Assembly: GCF_001486505.1 (NCBI RefSeq)
Contig: NZ_LN909066.1
Location: forward strand, 1,282,452-1,346,451
Reading direction: 5' to 3'
Origin: Paenibacillus rubinfantis
GTDB lineage: Bacteria > Bacillota > Bacilli > Paenibacillales > Paenibacillaceae
DNA length: 64,000 nt
The translations under genes and the position numbers were made by a program. Position 1 is the stretch's first letter; each line of letters starts with the position of its first letter. A model generated the notes under the pieces. That model was not told the origin of the DNA and searched no databases. It saw only the letters and a program-made list of their open reading frames with translations. Positions 27,443-36,580 of the stretch are shown piece after piece.

Positions 27443-28609
27443 ATGGACAAAATACGTTTCGCCATCATCGGCATCGGCAATATGGGCACACCCCATGCAT
27501 TAAACCTCTGCGGCGGCGAGATCCGGGGCGCAGCGCTGACCGCCGTATGCGACACGAACCCCGAGCGTTTGAAATGGGCGAAGGAGCATCTGCCGGAGAC
27601 GGTGTTGGCCTTTGACTCCCCGGAAGCGTTGTTTGCTTCGGAGGCGATGGATGCGGTGCTGATCGCCACGCCGCATTATGATCATCCGACGCTGGCGGTG
27701 CAGGCTTTTGAGAGCGGTTACCATGTGCTGGTGGAGAAGCCGGCCGGCGTGTTCACCAAAGCGGTCCGCGAGATGAATGAAGCGGCGGCGAAATCCGGCA
27801 AGCAGTTTGGCATCATGTACAATCAGCGGACGAATCCGCTGTACGCCAAGCTGCGCGACCTTGTGTTGTCCGGGGAGTTGGGCACGATCCGCCGCACGAA
27901 CTGGATCATCACGAACTGGTACCGTTCGCAAAGCTACTACGACTCCGGCGGCTGGCGCGCCACTTGGGCCGGGGAAGGCGGCGGCGTGCTGCTGAACCAG
28001 GACCCGCACCAGCTCGACCTGTGGCAGTGGACGACCGGGATGATGCCGAAGCGGGTCCGCGCGTTTTGCCACTTCGGCAAATACCGCAACATCGAAGTCG
28101 AGGACGACGTGACCGCCTATGTGGAGTACGAAAACGGCGCCACCGGCCTGTTCGTCACCACAACCGGCGAAGCGCCGGGGACAAACCGTTTTGAGTTGAC
28201 CGGCGACAACGGCAAAATCGTGGTGGAGGACGGCAAGCTCACGTTCTGGCGACTGCGCGTACCCGAGCCGCAGTTTAATGCGGAGTATACCGGCGGCTTC
28301 GGCCAGCCGGAATGCTGGAAATGCGAAATCCCGGTGAGCGGCGGCGACGGACCGCAGCATAAGGGGATTTTGCAGAACTTCACGAACGCGCTGCTGCGCG
28401 GCGAGAAGCTGCTGGCCCCCGGCGAGGAAGGCATCCTCGGCCTGACGCTCTCCAACGCCATGCACCTGTCGGCCTGGACCGACGACTGGGTGGATCTGCC
28501 GTTGGACGAGGAGTTGTTCTACGCCAAGCTGCAGGAGAAGATCCACACCTCCTCGCTCCGCAAAGACAGCGGCAGCGGCAAGGTGCTGGACGTGTCGGGG
28601 ACGCATTAA
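27443..28609 (+). CDS. Gfo/Idh/MocA-family oxidoreductase (1)
   Basis: 388-aa NAD(P)-dependent sugar or cyclitol dehydrogenase. The N-terminal Rossmann motif GIGNMG is at residues ~10-15 and the family signature EKPAG at ~98. The catalytic-domain motif 'GGVLLNQDPHQLDLWQW' lies at ~182-198, with the His-x3-Asp pattern of the active site. The chosen ATG follows AGGGAG. It heads a plus-strand run with an isomerase-like gene and two more family members, which suggests stepwise oxidation, epimerisation and reduction of one sugar. No signal peptide; cytoplasmic. The exact substrate cannot be assigned. Confidence 0.9.
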   Translation: MDKIRFAIIGIGNMGTPHALNLCGGEIRGAALTAVCDTNPERLKWAKEHLPETVLAFDSPEALFASEAMDAVLIATPHYDHPTLAVQAFESGYHVLVEKPAGVFTKAVREMNEAAAKSGKQFGIMYNQRTNPLYAKLRDLVLSGELGTIRRTNWIITNWYRSQSYYDSGGWRATWAGEGGGVLLNQDPHQLDLWQWTTGMMPKRVRAFCHFGKYRNIEVEDDVTAYVEYENGATGLFVTTTGEAPGTNRFELTGDNGKIVVEDGKLTFWRLRVPEPQFNAEYTGGFGQPECWKCEIPVSGGDGPQHKGILQNFTNALLRGEKLLAPGEEGILGLTLSNAMHLSAWTDDWVDLPLDEELFYAKLQEKIHTSSLRKDSGSGKVLDVSGTH

Positions 28610-28674
28610 GGCGGTGTGGGAACGCCGAGACAGGAATAGGCCGGGATGAAGGCCTCTTCGTTGCGGTTGCCGAG

Positions 28675-28866
28675 AAATAGAGTGATTTTGTCACCCTATT
28701 GGCTCAAAAACACTAGTTTCCGCCGAAATAAGATGATTTTATATTCTTATTTCACTCAATCTCCGCCAAAATCAGCGTAGTTGACCAAAATAGCGTTAAT
28801 TTTTGTTCTTATTTTCGTAACATGGGGGGGAAGTGCGCGATATAGAGTGAATCTTTCACCTTATTT
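28675..28866. repeat. Array C: four AT-rich palindromic modules spaced 52-62-52 bp
   Basis: Most of the gap between the first oxidoreductase and the isomerase-like gene is an array of palindromes centred near 28687, 28739, 28801 and 28853. Arms are AATAGAGTGA/TCACCCTATT, GAAATAAGA/TTCTTATTTC, AAAATA/TATTTT and ATAGAGTGA/TTCACCTTAT. They resemble the array at 6.9-7.0 kb. The GC-rich ~60 bp before the array hold nothing recognisable. Confidence 0.75.
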
Positions 28867-28930
28867 GAGACACGCAGGAGAAAGAAGCTAGGCCCCCTCT
28901 CTAAATCCCTAAGAAAAAGGAGCGATAGCC

Positions 28931-29779
28931 TTGAAATTGTCCGTATTTACCGTATCCACGCCGGATTTGACGCCGGAGGAGTTGGTGCAAACCGCGCGCG
29001 AAGCCGGACTCCACGGCGTGGAGTGGCGTTATAAGGAAGTCCCTGCAGAAGCAGCCGGCGAAAAGCCGTCGTATTGGCGCAACAATTTGTGCTCGATCGA
29101 CCCGTCTTCAACGGAAGAGCAGCTGCTGCGCTTCAAACGCATCACCGAAGCCGAGGGGCTTGAGGTCGCCAGCATCACGCCTTATTTGAACTCGCTGGAT
29201 CTGGAGGAGACGGAGCGCGTGTTCTCGGTCGCCCGCCTGCTGGGCGCCAAAATGATCCGCGTCGGCGCAGCCGGATATGACGGTTCAACGCCCTACCCCG
29301 AGCTGTACGACAGAACGGTGCGCTATCTGAAGGAAGCTGAACGTTTAGCTAAGCAATACGGCGTCAAAGGGGTGGTGGAAACGCATCATCTGACGATCGC
29401 CCCCAGCGCCGGCCTGGCCCATCGGCTCGTCAGCCACTGCGATCCCGATCAAATCGGCGTACTGTACGATCCGGGCAACATGGTGTACGAAGGCTACGAG
29501 CAGTTCAAAATGGGCCTGGAGCTGCTCGGCCCCTATCTCGCCCATGTCCACGTCAAAAACGCCGCCTGGACGCAAACCGGAACCCGTGAGGACGGTACGG
29601 TGGCCTGGCGCTGCGGCTGGTCGCCTCTGGCGGACGGCGTGATCGATTACGGCCTACTGCTTCGGGACTTGAAGTCCGTTGGCTACGACGGCTACCTCGG
29701 CATTGAGGACTTCAGCGGCCATTACACGTCGAAAGAGATGCTCCGCAAGTTCGCCGAGTTTATCCACGAAAGGGTGTAA
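28931..29779 (+). CDS. Sugar phosphate isomerase/epimerase-like TIM-barrel protein
   Basis: 282-aa protein of the AP-endonuclease-2 (xylose isomerase-like) superfamily. Metal-ligand candidates lie in 'GVVETHH' (~149), 'GVLYDPGNM' (~178), 'LAHVHVKNA' (~203) and 'YLGIEDFSG' (~256). The start is TTG, preceded by AAAGGAG with 8-nt spacing. It is four bases from the next oxidoreductase gene, so the two are co-translated. In similar clusters such proteins epimerise or isomerise keto-inositols or keto-sugars; which one is unknown here. Confidence 0.88.
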   Translation: MKLSVFTVSTPDLTPEELVQTAREAGLHGVEWRYKEVPAEAAGEKPSYWRNNLCSIDPSSTEEQLLRFKRITEAEGLEVASITPYLNSLDLEETERVFSVARLLGAKMIRVGAAGYDGSTPYPELYDRTVRYLKEAERLAKQYGVKGVVETHHLTIAPSAGLAHRLVSHCDPDQIGVLYDPGNMVYEGYEQFKMGLELLGPYLAHVHVKNAAWTQTGTREDGTVAWRCGWSPLADGVIDYGLLLRDLKSVGYDGYLGIEDFSGHYTSKEMLRKFAEFIHERV

Positions 29780-29783
29780 GCCG

Positions 29784-30902
29784 ATGACGACGCCGACGGA
29801 TCAACAACAGCAGCCCGCTTTTCAAGCGAAGGACGGGATGAACTATGCCCCAAAAGGACGGCCGAATGCCGTCGTGAAACCCGGCGAATTCGCCTTTGCC
29901 GCGGTAGCCCTCGACCACGGGCATATTTACGGCATGACCGGCGGCCTGATCGAAGCCGGAGCGACCTTAAAATGGGTGTACGATCCCGACCCTGCCAAAG
30001 TCCAGGCGTTTGTGGAGCAATACCCGCAAGCTGCCCAGGCGGACAGCCTGGAGCAAGTGCTCGCCGACCCCGAGGTGCGGCTCGTCGCTGCGGCGGCGGT
30101 CCCGTCGGAGCGGGGCCCGCTGGGCCTCAAGGTGATGGACGCCGGGAAGGATTATTTTACCGATAAGACGCCGTTCACTCGCCTGGATCAACTGGAAGCC
30201 GCGCGCCAAAAGGTTCAAGAAACCGGCCGCAAATATATGGTCTATTACAGCGAACGCCTGCACGTGGAATCCGCCGTGTACGCCGGTCAGCTCGTTCAGC
30301 AAGGGGCGATCGGGCGGGTGCTGCAGGTAACCGGGTTTGGTCCACACCGGCTGAATGCGGGCTCGCGGCCGGAGTGGTTTTTTCAGAAGGACAAATACGG
30401 AGGAATCCTCTGCGACATCGGCAGCCATCAAATCGAGCAGTTTCTGTTCTACACCGGGTGCAAGGATGCCCAAGTGCTGCACAGCAAGGTAGCCAACTAT
30501 CATCATCCCGAATACCCCGAGCTGGAGGACTTCGGCGACGCTACGCTGGTCGGGGATAACGGGGCAACGCAATATTTCCGCGTGGACTGGTTTACGCCGG
30601 ACGGCCTCAGCACCTGGGGAGACGGGCGGATGTTCCTCCTCGGCACCGAAGGGTACATCGAGCTGCGCAAATACGTCGACGTGGCAAGGGAGGCGGAAGG
30701 CGACCATGTCTACCTGGTGAATCGGGACGGGGAGCAGCATTTTGCCGTACGCGGGCAGGTGGGCTATCCGTTCTTTGGCGAGCTGATTCTGGATTGCTTG
30801 AACCGCACCGAAAACGCCATGACCCAAGAACACGCCTTCAAAGCCGCGGAGTTATGTTTAAAAGCTCAGCAACTGGCGCTTCGCGTCACCCCAACTTACT
30901 AG
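29784..30902 (+). CDS. Gfo/Idh/MocA-family oxidoreductase (2), atypical motifs
   Basis: 372-aa relative of the sugar dehydrogenases. It starts at MTTPTDQQQ, 4 bp after the isomerase stop with AAAGGGTG in front; a longer frame inside the previous gene is not used. The Rossmann region reads 'VALDHGHIYGMTGGL' instead of a clear GxGxxG, and the usual EKP signature is DKTPFT (~131). 'GGILCDIGSHQIEQFLFY' keeps the family's active-site helix with His. These changes could mean altered cofactor use, or a structural or regulatory role beside the other two members. Spaced 19 bp from the next gene. Confidence 0.85.
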   Translation: MTTPTDQQQQPAFQAKDGMNYAPKGRPNAVVKPGEFAFAAVALDHGHIYGMTGGLIEAGATLKWVYDPDPAKVQAFVEQYPQAAQADSLEQVLADPEVRLVAAAAVPSERGPLGLKVMDAGKDYFTDKTPFTRLDQLEAARQKVQETGRKYMVYYSERLHVESAVYAGQLVQQGAIGRVLQVTGFGPHRLNAGSRPEWFFQKDKYGGILCDIGSHQIEQFLFYTGCKDAQVLHSKVANYHHPEYPELEDFGDATLVGDNGATQYFRVDWFTPDGLSTWGDGRMFLLGTEGYIELRKYVDVAREAEGDHVYLVNRDGEQHFAVRGQVGYPFFGELILDCLNRTENAMTQEHAFKAAELCLKAQQLALRVTPTY

Positions 30903-30921
30903 GACAGGAAGGGACCTAACG

Positions 30922-31953
30922 ATGACGATGCAAGAACCGATTGGCGCGGCCGTCGTCGGCTGTGGAGCGATTTTTCCGCTGCATGCCGGGGCGGTACAGC
31001 AGCTCAAAGGCGTACAGCTGAAAGTGGTCGTCGACAGCGACCCTGCCAAGGCAAAGGAGGCAGCAACCCCGTATTCCTGCGAAGCGGCAACCGATTACCT
31101 GACCTTGCTGGATCGTGACGACATCCAGGTCGTCCACCTATGTACGCCCCATCACCTACATGCGGAGATGGCGACGCAGTTGCTGCGGGCGGGGAAACAT
31201 GTGCTAACGGAAAAGCCGCTGGCGCATCACCTGGAGGCCGCGGAGAGCGTACTGGCGGAAGCACGCCTTAGCGAAGCGCAGCTAGGCGTTGTTTTTCAAA
31301 ATCGCTATAACGCCTCGTCCCAAAAAATCCGCGAATTCCTAGAGTCGAAAACGCTGGGCCGGCTTATCTGCCTGAAAGGTATCGTCACCTGGCACCGGGA
31401 CGAGGCTTATTATGCCGACAGCCCATGGCGGGGCCGCTGGTCAACGGAAGGCGGCGGCGTGCTGATCAATCAGGCGATCCATACGCTCGACCTGCTCCAA
31501 TGGTTCGGCGGTGAAGTCGTCTCCGTCCAGGGGAGCGTCACCGCCGACGCCCTTGGCGACGTGATCGAGGTGGAGGATACGGCGCATGCCAGCCTCCGGT
31601 TTAAGGACGGCGCCCGCGGGCTGTTTTACGCCACCAATGCATACCTAACCAACACCCCGGTTGAGCTGGAGCTGGTGTTTGAAGGCGGCACGCTGCATCA
31701 GCGGAACGAAAACCTGTATTTGACCCGGGACGGTCATGAGAGCCTGGTCTGCGAGCCGCCGGCGAACCTTAACGACGCAGGCCAAATCATCGGCAAATCC
31801 TACTGGGGCTCCAGCCACCAACTCTTGATCGCCGACTTCTACGACCACGTCCGATCCGGAACACGCTTTGCGATTGGCGCCGAGGAAGGCCTCAAAACGC
31901 TGCGCCTCATCGCAGAGCTGTACCGTTCCTCCCGGACGCGGGATTCCAGATAA
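30922..31953 (+). CDS. Gfo/Idh/MocA-family oxidoreductase (3)
   Basis: 343-aa NAD(P)-dependent dehydrogenase. The Rossmann motif is VVGCGAIFPLH (~10), the signature TEKPLAHH (~96) and the active site 'GGVLINQAIHTLDLLQWFGG' (~175-194). It is closest in type to the first member of this cluster. Ribosome site AGGAAGGG upstream. Last gene of the run; a strong hairpin terminator follows about 70 bp later. Confidence 0.9.
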   Translation: MTMQEPIGAAVVGCGAIFPLHAGAVQQLKGVQLKVVVDSDPAKAKEAATPYSCEAATDYLTLLDRDDIQVVHLCTPHHLHAEMATQLLRAGKHVLTEKPLAHHLEAAESVLAEARLSEAQLGVVFQNRYNASSQKIREFLESKTLGRLICLKGIVTWHRDEAYYADSPWRGRWSTEGGGVLINQAIHTLDLLQWFGGEVVSVQGSVTADALGDVIEVEDTAHASLRFKDGARGLFYATNAYLTNTPVELELVFEGGTLHQRNENLYLTRDGHESLVCEPPANLNDAGQIIGKSYWGSSHQLLIADFYDHVRSGTRFAIGAEEGLKTLRLIAELYRSSRTRDSR

Positions 31954-32025
31954 GCACGAGCAATAGAGAACTGGGAACTTACGACATAAACAAACGGCAA
32001 ATGGAATAACGTTGCACGAAGAGAG

Positions 32026-32057
32026 AAGACCGTTTCTTACGAGGGGCGGTCTTTTTG
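32026..32057 (+). terminator. Terminator of the oxidoreductase operon
   Basis: AAGACCG pairs with CGGTCTT across a 14-nt loop, followed by TTT. Confidence 0.75.
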
Positions 32058-32093
32058 GGGTATCGGGGAACTTACCGGAGAGTACAGCCGAGG

Positions 32094-32285
32094 TTACAGC
32101 AGGTTTCTCATCCTGGAGAGGATAGAAATCAGTACCGAATTCAAGCCTATGGGTACCTTGGTCCGCTCGTTCCTTGGCTTCTCCCGCTCGCTGCGCCGGA
32201 TTTGCTCGGCCAGTCTGCACCGATCCAGCTCCTTGCGAAGATCCCGAATATGCTGTTTGGCAACATCCAAATCGTTCATATACAT
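32094..32285 (-). CDS. Small hypothetical protein, helical and highly charged
   Basis: 63-aa protein with no family I recognise. The start is supported by AAAGGAGGTGGGAGCGTG directly before ATG, one of the best ribosome sites in the window. Residues ~5-40 are rich in Arg, Glu, Lys and Leu and should form an amphipathic helix or coiled coil ('DVAKQHIRDLRKELDRCRL'); the tail 'IGLNSVLISILSRMRNLL' is hydrophobic with basic residues. It stands alone between the oxidoreductase operon and an IS element. The larger overlapping open frame from 32403 lacks a ribosome site. Confidence 0.65.
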   Translation of the reverse strand: MYMNDLDVAKQHIRDLRKELDRCRLAEQIRRSEREKPRNERTKVPIGLNSVLISILSRMRNLL

Positions 32286-32519
32286 CACGCTCCCACCTCC
32301 TTTCGATAATGAGTAAAAGATCTCCATAATTGGATGAATCTTTCCTGTTTGATCCTTCCTTATCATAACGCTGCGGTTCCGGCCGCGTAAGGGTACAAAA
32401 CACCTTAAGTTCTTTTTTCCTCCCTTCCGCCTCCTAAAAAAAGCGGCCACCTTTGTTTTGATAAGCTACCCCTATATAGGACAATGAAATATAACATGTC
32501 CTATATGGGGGTATTTTTC

Positions 32520-33212
32520 ATGTCCAAATCAATGAAAGGGATACCGACAGAGGAGAAAGTAAATCTGGTTGAAAAGTATCTGAAAGGTGAAATAAGTAGA
32601 GCGTATGCAGCAAAAGAAGCAAATGTGGATCCGGGTACCATTGCTCTATGGGTTAGACTTTACGAGGCAGATGGCCCTACTGCTTTAATGGATCAGAAGC
32701 AGAATAAAAAATATTCGACGGAGCTGAAGCTAAAAGCTGTTACTGAATACCTATCCGGAGTTGGAAGTCAAAGTACAATTTGTAAGAAATACCATATACG
32801 TTCACGAGACCAACTCCATCAATGGTTAAAGGTGTATAATTCTCATGGGACTCTCAAATCCACGACTGGAGGAAGTTACATGAGAAAGGCAAGAAACACC
32901 AATCCGGAAGAGCGGTTAAAAATAGTCCAGGACTGCCTGACAAACAATAAGAATTATGGGGCTATTGCCCTAAAATACAGGGTTTCCTATCAGCAGGTAC
33001 GTAACTGGGTGAAAAGGTACGAGGCGATGGGCTCTGCCGGTCTTGAGGATCGACGGGGACGGCGTGCCGGTACGTTACCAGGCAGAACGCCCGAAGAGGA
33101 ATTACGCGATCGTATTGTTCAGTTGGAACGTGAAAAACTTGACCTGCAGATGGAAAATGACCTGTTAAAAAAAGTAAGGGATTTGGAGAGGGGGCGACGA
33201 CACTTACTCTGA
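32520..33212 (+). CDS. IS3-family transposase OrfA, double HTH
   Basis: 230-aa DNA-binding protein with tandem HTH modules: 'ISRAYAAKEANVDPGTIALWVRLYE' and 'GSQSTICKKYHIRSRDQLHQWLKVY', then a third similar unit 'KNYGAIALKYRVSYQQVRNWVKRYE'. A C-terminal coiled coil follows ('IVQLEREKLDLQMENDLLKK'). I start at MSKSMKG behind TGGGGGT rather than 12 codons earlier. A TTA-AAA-AAA-G run near residue 216 allows -1 frameshifting into orfB. Confidence 0.88.
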   Translation: MSKSMKGIPTEEKVNLVEKYLKGEISRAYAAKEANVDPGTIALWVRLYEADGPTALMDQKQNKKYSTELKLKAVTEYLSGVGSQSTICKKYHIRSRDQLHQWLKVYNSHGTLKSTTGGSYMRKARNTNPEERLKIVQDCLTNNKNYGAIALKYRVSYQQVRNWVKRYEAMGSAGLEDRRGRRAGTLPGRTPEEELRDRIVQLEREKLDLQMENDLLKKVRDLERGRRHLL

Positions 33213-34105
33213 TCAGGCATCAATGCGAATACGAAGCCATTAAGGAGCTTTCTGAAGAGAAGCATTATCCTGTCCATAAACTGTGTAAATATCTGCACAT
33301 CGCGCGATCCGCTTATTACAGATGGCTTAAATGCCCGAAGAGTAGACATCAGATCGAGAATGAGGAAATTGCTAGAGAAATTCGGGAGATTCACGATGAG
33401 CATCCGGATATGGGATACCGCAGAATCCGTGATGAACTTGCAATATATCATGACATCAAGGTTAATGACAAACGGGTTCTAAATATCAACCGGAAGTTGC
33501 AAATTCACTCCTGTATAAAGTACAAATCCAAGAGCTGTACTAGGGGTTCTAGCAACCCATACCATATCGCCAATAACTATCTGAACAGGGAGTTTCATGC
33601 CGAGGCTCCAAACCAGAAGTGGCTGACAGACGTATCCGAGTTTAAGTACCGCACGGGTACAGAAGTACGTAAGGTCTATCTGAGCGCTATCCTCGACCTA
33701 TATGACCGCAGAATCGTGGCTTTTAAAATCAGTGACCATAATGATAATCCACTGGTGATGAACACCTTTGATGAAGCTATACAGCTTGAGCCGGACGCAC
33801 ACCCGCTCTTCCACAGCGATCGGGGATTCCAGTATACAAGTAGAGAGTTCTATACGCGGCTTCAGCAGTCGCATATGAAGCAGAGTATGTCGAGAGTGGC
33901 ACACTGTATTGATAATGGACCGATGGAAGGCTTCTGGGGAATACTGAAACGTGAGATGTATTATGGGCATCGCTTTACTGACCATGATGTTCTTGTAAAG
34001 GCAATATCGGATTATATCATTTACTACAACAACCGGCGTTTACAGCGTCGACTGAAGATTATGACACCGATGGAATTCCATAATAATTATCTGCAAGCTG
34101 CATAA
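33170..34105 (+). CDS. IS3-family transposase OrfB (made by -1 frameshift)
   Basis: Catalytic half of the transposase. The frame is open from the slippery A-run of orfA onward with no good start codon until an ATG at 33410, so it is most likely translated only as an OrfAB fusion. HTH_21 segment 'MGYRRIRDEL', then the rve core with the DDE residues in 'WLTDVSEFKY', 'HSDRGFQYTS' and 'GPMEGFWGIL'. 'HSDRGFQY' is typical of IS150-type enzymes. No internal stop or frameshift is seen. Confidence 0.88.
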   Translation, partial: KSKGFGEGATTLTLIRHQCEYEAIKELSEEKHYPVHKLCKYLHIARSAYYRWLKCPKSRHQIENEEIAREIREIHDEHPDMGYRRIRDELAIYHDIKVNDKRVLNINRKLQIHSCIKYKSKSCTRGSSNPYHIANNYLNREFHAEAPNQKWLTDVSEFKYRTGTEVRKVYLSAILDLYDRRIVAFKISDHNDNPLVMNTFDEAIQLEPDAHPLFHSDRGFQYTSREFYTRLQQSHMKQSMSRVAHCIDNGPMEGFWGILKREMYYGHRFTDHDVLVKAISDYIIYYNNRRLQRRLKIMTPMEFHNNYLQAA

Positions 34106-34106
34106 A

Positions 34107-34139
34107 CACACTGCCCGCCGTAAACCGGCAGGCAGTGTG
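34107..34139. other. Hairpin at the end of the IS transposase gene
   Basis: ACACTGCCCGCCG pairs with CCGGCAGGCAGTGT around TAAA with a one-base offset. No T-run follows, so it may shield the transposase from outside transcription or act as a weak terminator. Confidence 0.6.
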
Positions 34140-34262
34140 TATAAATCTTATAGTTTTTCATTGTCCTCTTGACGGGTAGCACACCATTTTATGCAAAGGG
34201 GTCGCTTTTGTTCACGGCGTTCCTCACGCCAGCGCTTTATTGATAGAAATGGCGGATCTAAG

Positions 34263-36580
34263 TTAGCTGACCAAATGGCCGCCGGACGATGGATGATTCG
34301 CCGATATCGCTCGCCGAACAGGTTCTCCGGGGCGAATCGCAAGCGGCTCCCCTGCGTGCTGGATCGTTAGCCCCTCCCCTTCACGCAGCGTATAGACAAC
34401 CTGCTCCCGGTCAAAAAACACCTCGATCAGCTGCCCCCGGTGCATCACCTTAAACCGGCAGCTCTCCCATTGCGGAGGCAACACCGGACGGAACTCCAAC
34501 CTACCGCTACTATCGAGCCGCATCCCGCCAAACCCGTGTACGACGGCCATCCATGAGCCCGCCATCGCTGCGGTATGCAAGCCATCCTTGGCATTGCCGT
34601 TGACGTCGTCGAGATCCATCCGCACCGTTTGACCGAAATAGTCGTAAGCGGCATCCAGCTCGCCAATCTCGGCGGCGATAATGCTGTGGATGCACGGCGA
34701 CAGCGACGAATCATGCGTAGTCAGCGGTTCGTAATAGCGGTAGTTGCGGATTTTCTCCTCCAGCGAAAACTGCTCGCCGAGCAAAAACAACGCCAGCACC
34801 AAATCCGCTTGCTTCAGCACCTGATGGCGATAGATTACAAGCGGGTGATAATGGAGCAGCAACGGGTATTTTTCGGGTGGCGTGCCGGCGAAATCCCATT
34901 TCTGCTTGGACAAAAAGGTATCGTCCTGCGCAGTGATCCCCAATTCCTCGTCGTACGGGACGTACATCTTGTCCGCCGCCCTCTGCCATTCGCGGACCTC
35001 CTCCTCGGTGAGGCCGATCTCCCGCCCCAGCCGAGCGTACTCCGAAGGATACCGTTCGCGCAGCAACTCCGCCGTCGCGCAGGCATACCGCAGGTGCTCG
35101 CGGGCCATGAGGTTCGTATAGGCGTTGTTGTTCACCAGCGCCGTATACTCATCCGGCCCGGTCACGCCGTCGATGCAAAAAGCGCCGCCGCGGGCCGGAT
35201 GATAATGCCCTAGATCCGCCCAGAACCGCGACGTCTCGAACAGGATTTCCGCGCCTTGGCGCACGAGGAAATCCTCATCCCCCGTCGCCTGGACGTACTG
35301 GCGGATGCCGTAAGCGATGTCGGCGTTAATATGCGCCTGAGCGGTGCCCGCCGGGAAATAGGCGGAGTTCTCCTCGCCGCCGATCGTCCGCCACGGATAC
35401 AGCGCGCCCCGCTGCGACATCACCTTCGCCCGCTGCCGCGCTTGCTCCAGCGTGCGGTAGCGGAATTCCAGCAAGGCCCGGCCGATCTCCGGCGTTGTGA
35501 AGGTAAAGAAGGGCAACACGTACATTTCGGTATCCCAGAAATAATGCCCTTCATACCCCTCGCCGGTGAGCCCTTTGGCGGCCATGCTGGTCCACCCGTC
35601 GCGTCCGGCCGACTGCAGCAGGCCAAACGCATTAAACCGCAGCCCCTGCTGGAGCGCGGGGTCCCCGGCAATTTCAACGTCGGCGCGGCTCCAGAACGCG
35701 TCCAGGTAAGCGCGCTGCTCCTCGGCCAGCCCGTCGAACCCGCGGGTTTCGGCCAGGCGCAGCACTTCTTCGCTTCGCATCCGCAGTTCCTCCTCCCGGG
35801 TATCCCGGGACGTATGGATGCTGATGAATTTGCTCAGCGAAGCGGTATCCCCCCGGTGCAGCGCCACGTCGTACTGCACCAACAGCCGCGGCCCGTCTTG
35901 CTGCTCCGACTGGCTAACTGCAGCGGACGGCGGCAGCGCGAGCCGGTGGCTCATCGCCGTCAGCAGCGCGAAGCGGCTGTGCCGCGTGCGCTGCTTCAGC
36001 CGGCCGCCCCATCCGCCTCGGCGATCTCCCCATCCATCGCCGAGATAATGGACACGGTGCCGGCGAAGTTCAACGCCGTCACCTCGTAGTGGATCGCCGC
36101 CAGGTGCCGGTGGGTTAACGACACCAGGCGACGAATATGAATCAGCACGCGGTGCCCGGCTGGCGATTCCCATTCGACCAGCCGATGCAACACGCCGCTT
36201 TGCATATGCAGCACTCTTTTGTAAAATCGCACATGCCCCCGGTTCAGATGAAAGGTCTCCCCTTCAACGCTGAGCCGGATGATGCCAGCGTCGGTTAGAT
36301 TCAGCATCGCCTGGCCTTCGGATGGATACCCGTACGCTCCCTCGGGATAATGAATCGGCGCCGTATCATAAAACCCGTTCACGTAATTCCCCCGCACCGA
36401 GGCGCCTTCCGTCCCGTGGTATCCTTCCTCAAAATGGCCCCGCATCCCGAAATACCCGTTGCCCAAGGAAAACAAGCTCTCCCTGCGCTGATTGTCCTTC
36501 TCTTCGTAAGCATCCTCGACTAGGCTCCATTCCCTGGGAGATTGCAGTGCCGCCGGATGCTCGTCAGGCAACTTGTTCAT
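34263..36580 (-). pseudogene. GH65 disaccharide phosphorylase, frameshifted
   Basis: GH65 enzymes split alpha-glucosyl disaccharides (maltose, trehalose, kojibiose, nigerose) with phosphate to give beta-glucose 1-phosphate. Here the gene is in two frames. The N-terminal ~190 residues ('SLGNGYFGMRGHFEEGYHG' onward) end at a stop just past 'DGEIAEADG'. The catalytic and C-terminal ~580 residues continue in another frame from 'RLKQRTRHSRF'. Together they match the usual ~770 aa. One missing base in the C-run at 36007-36010 (G-run on the coding strand) would explain it. The general acid Glu ('GVTGPDEYTALVNNNAYTN') and phosphate-binding 'THDSSLSPCIHS' are intact. Its ATG overlaps the permease stop (ATGA). 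A sequencing error, a recent mutation or phase variation are all possible. Confidence 0.88.

Larger units (their letters stand above)
32462..34183 (+). mobile_element. IS3-family (IS150-like) insertion sequence, ~1.72 kb
   Basis: Imperfect terminal inverted repeats share GCTACCC and AGGACAATGAAA at both ends. The element encodes orfA and orfB in overlapping frames with an A7G slippery run. AT-rich codon use contrasts with the flanking GC-rich genes, a sign of separate origin. No target duplication is clear. It lies 79 bp past the stop of the frameshifted GH65 gene, so anything once downstream in that operon is now separated from it. Confidence 0.88.

Noticed and set aside
29679-29783. N-terminal extension of the second oxidoreductase into the isomerase gene
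   Set aside because: The extension is out-of-frame coding sequence of the upstream gene; a ribosome site and the MTTPTDQ start just after the upstream stop explain the gene better.
31645-32403. 252-aa open frame on the minus strand
   Set aside because: It lies largely antisense to the third oxidoreductase gene, has no ribosome site, and its product has no domain character; the 63-codon frame with a strong ribosome site is preferred.
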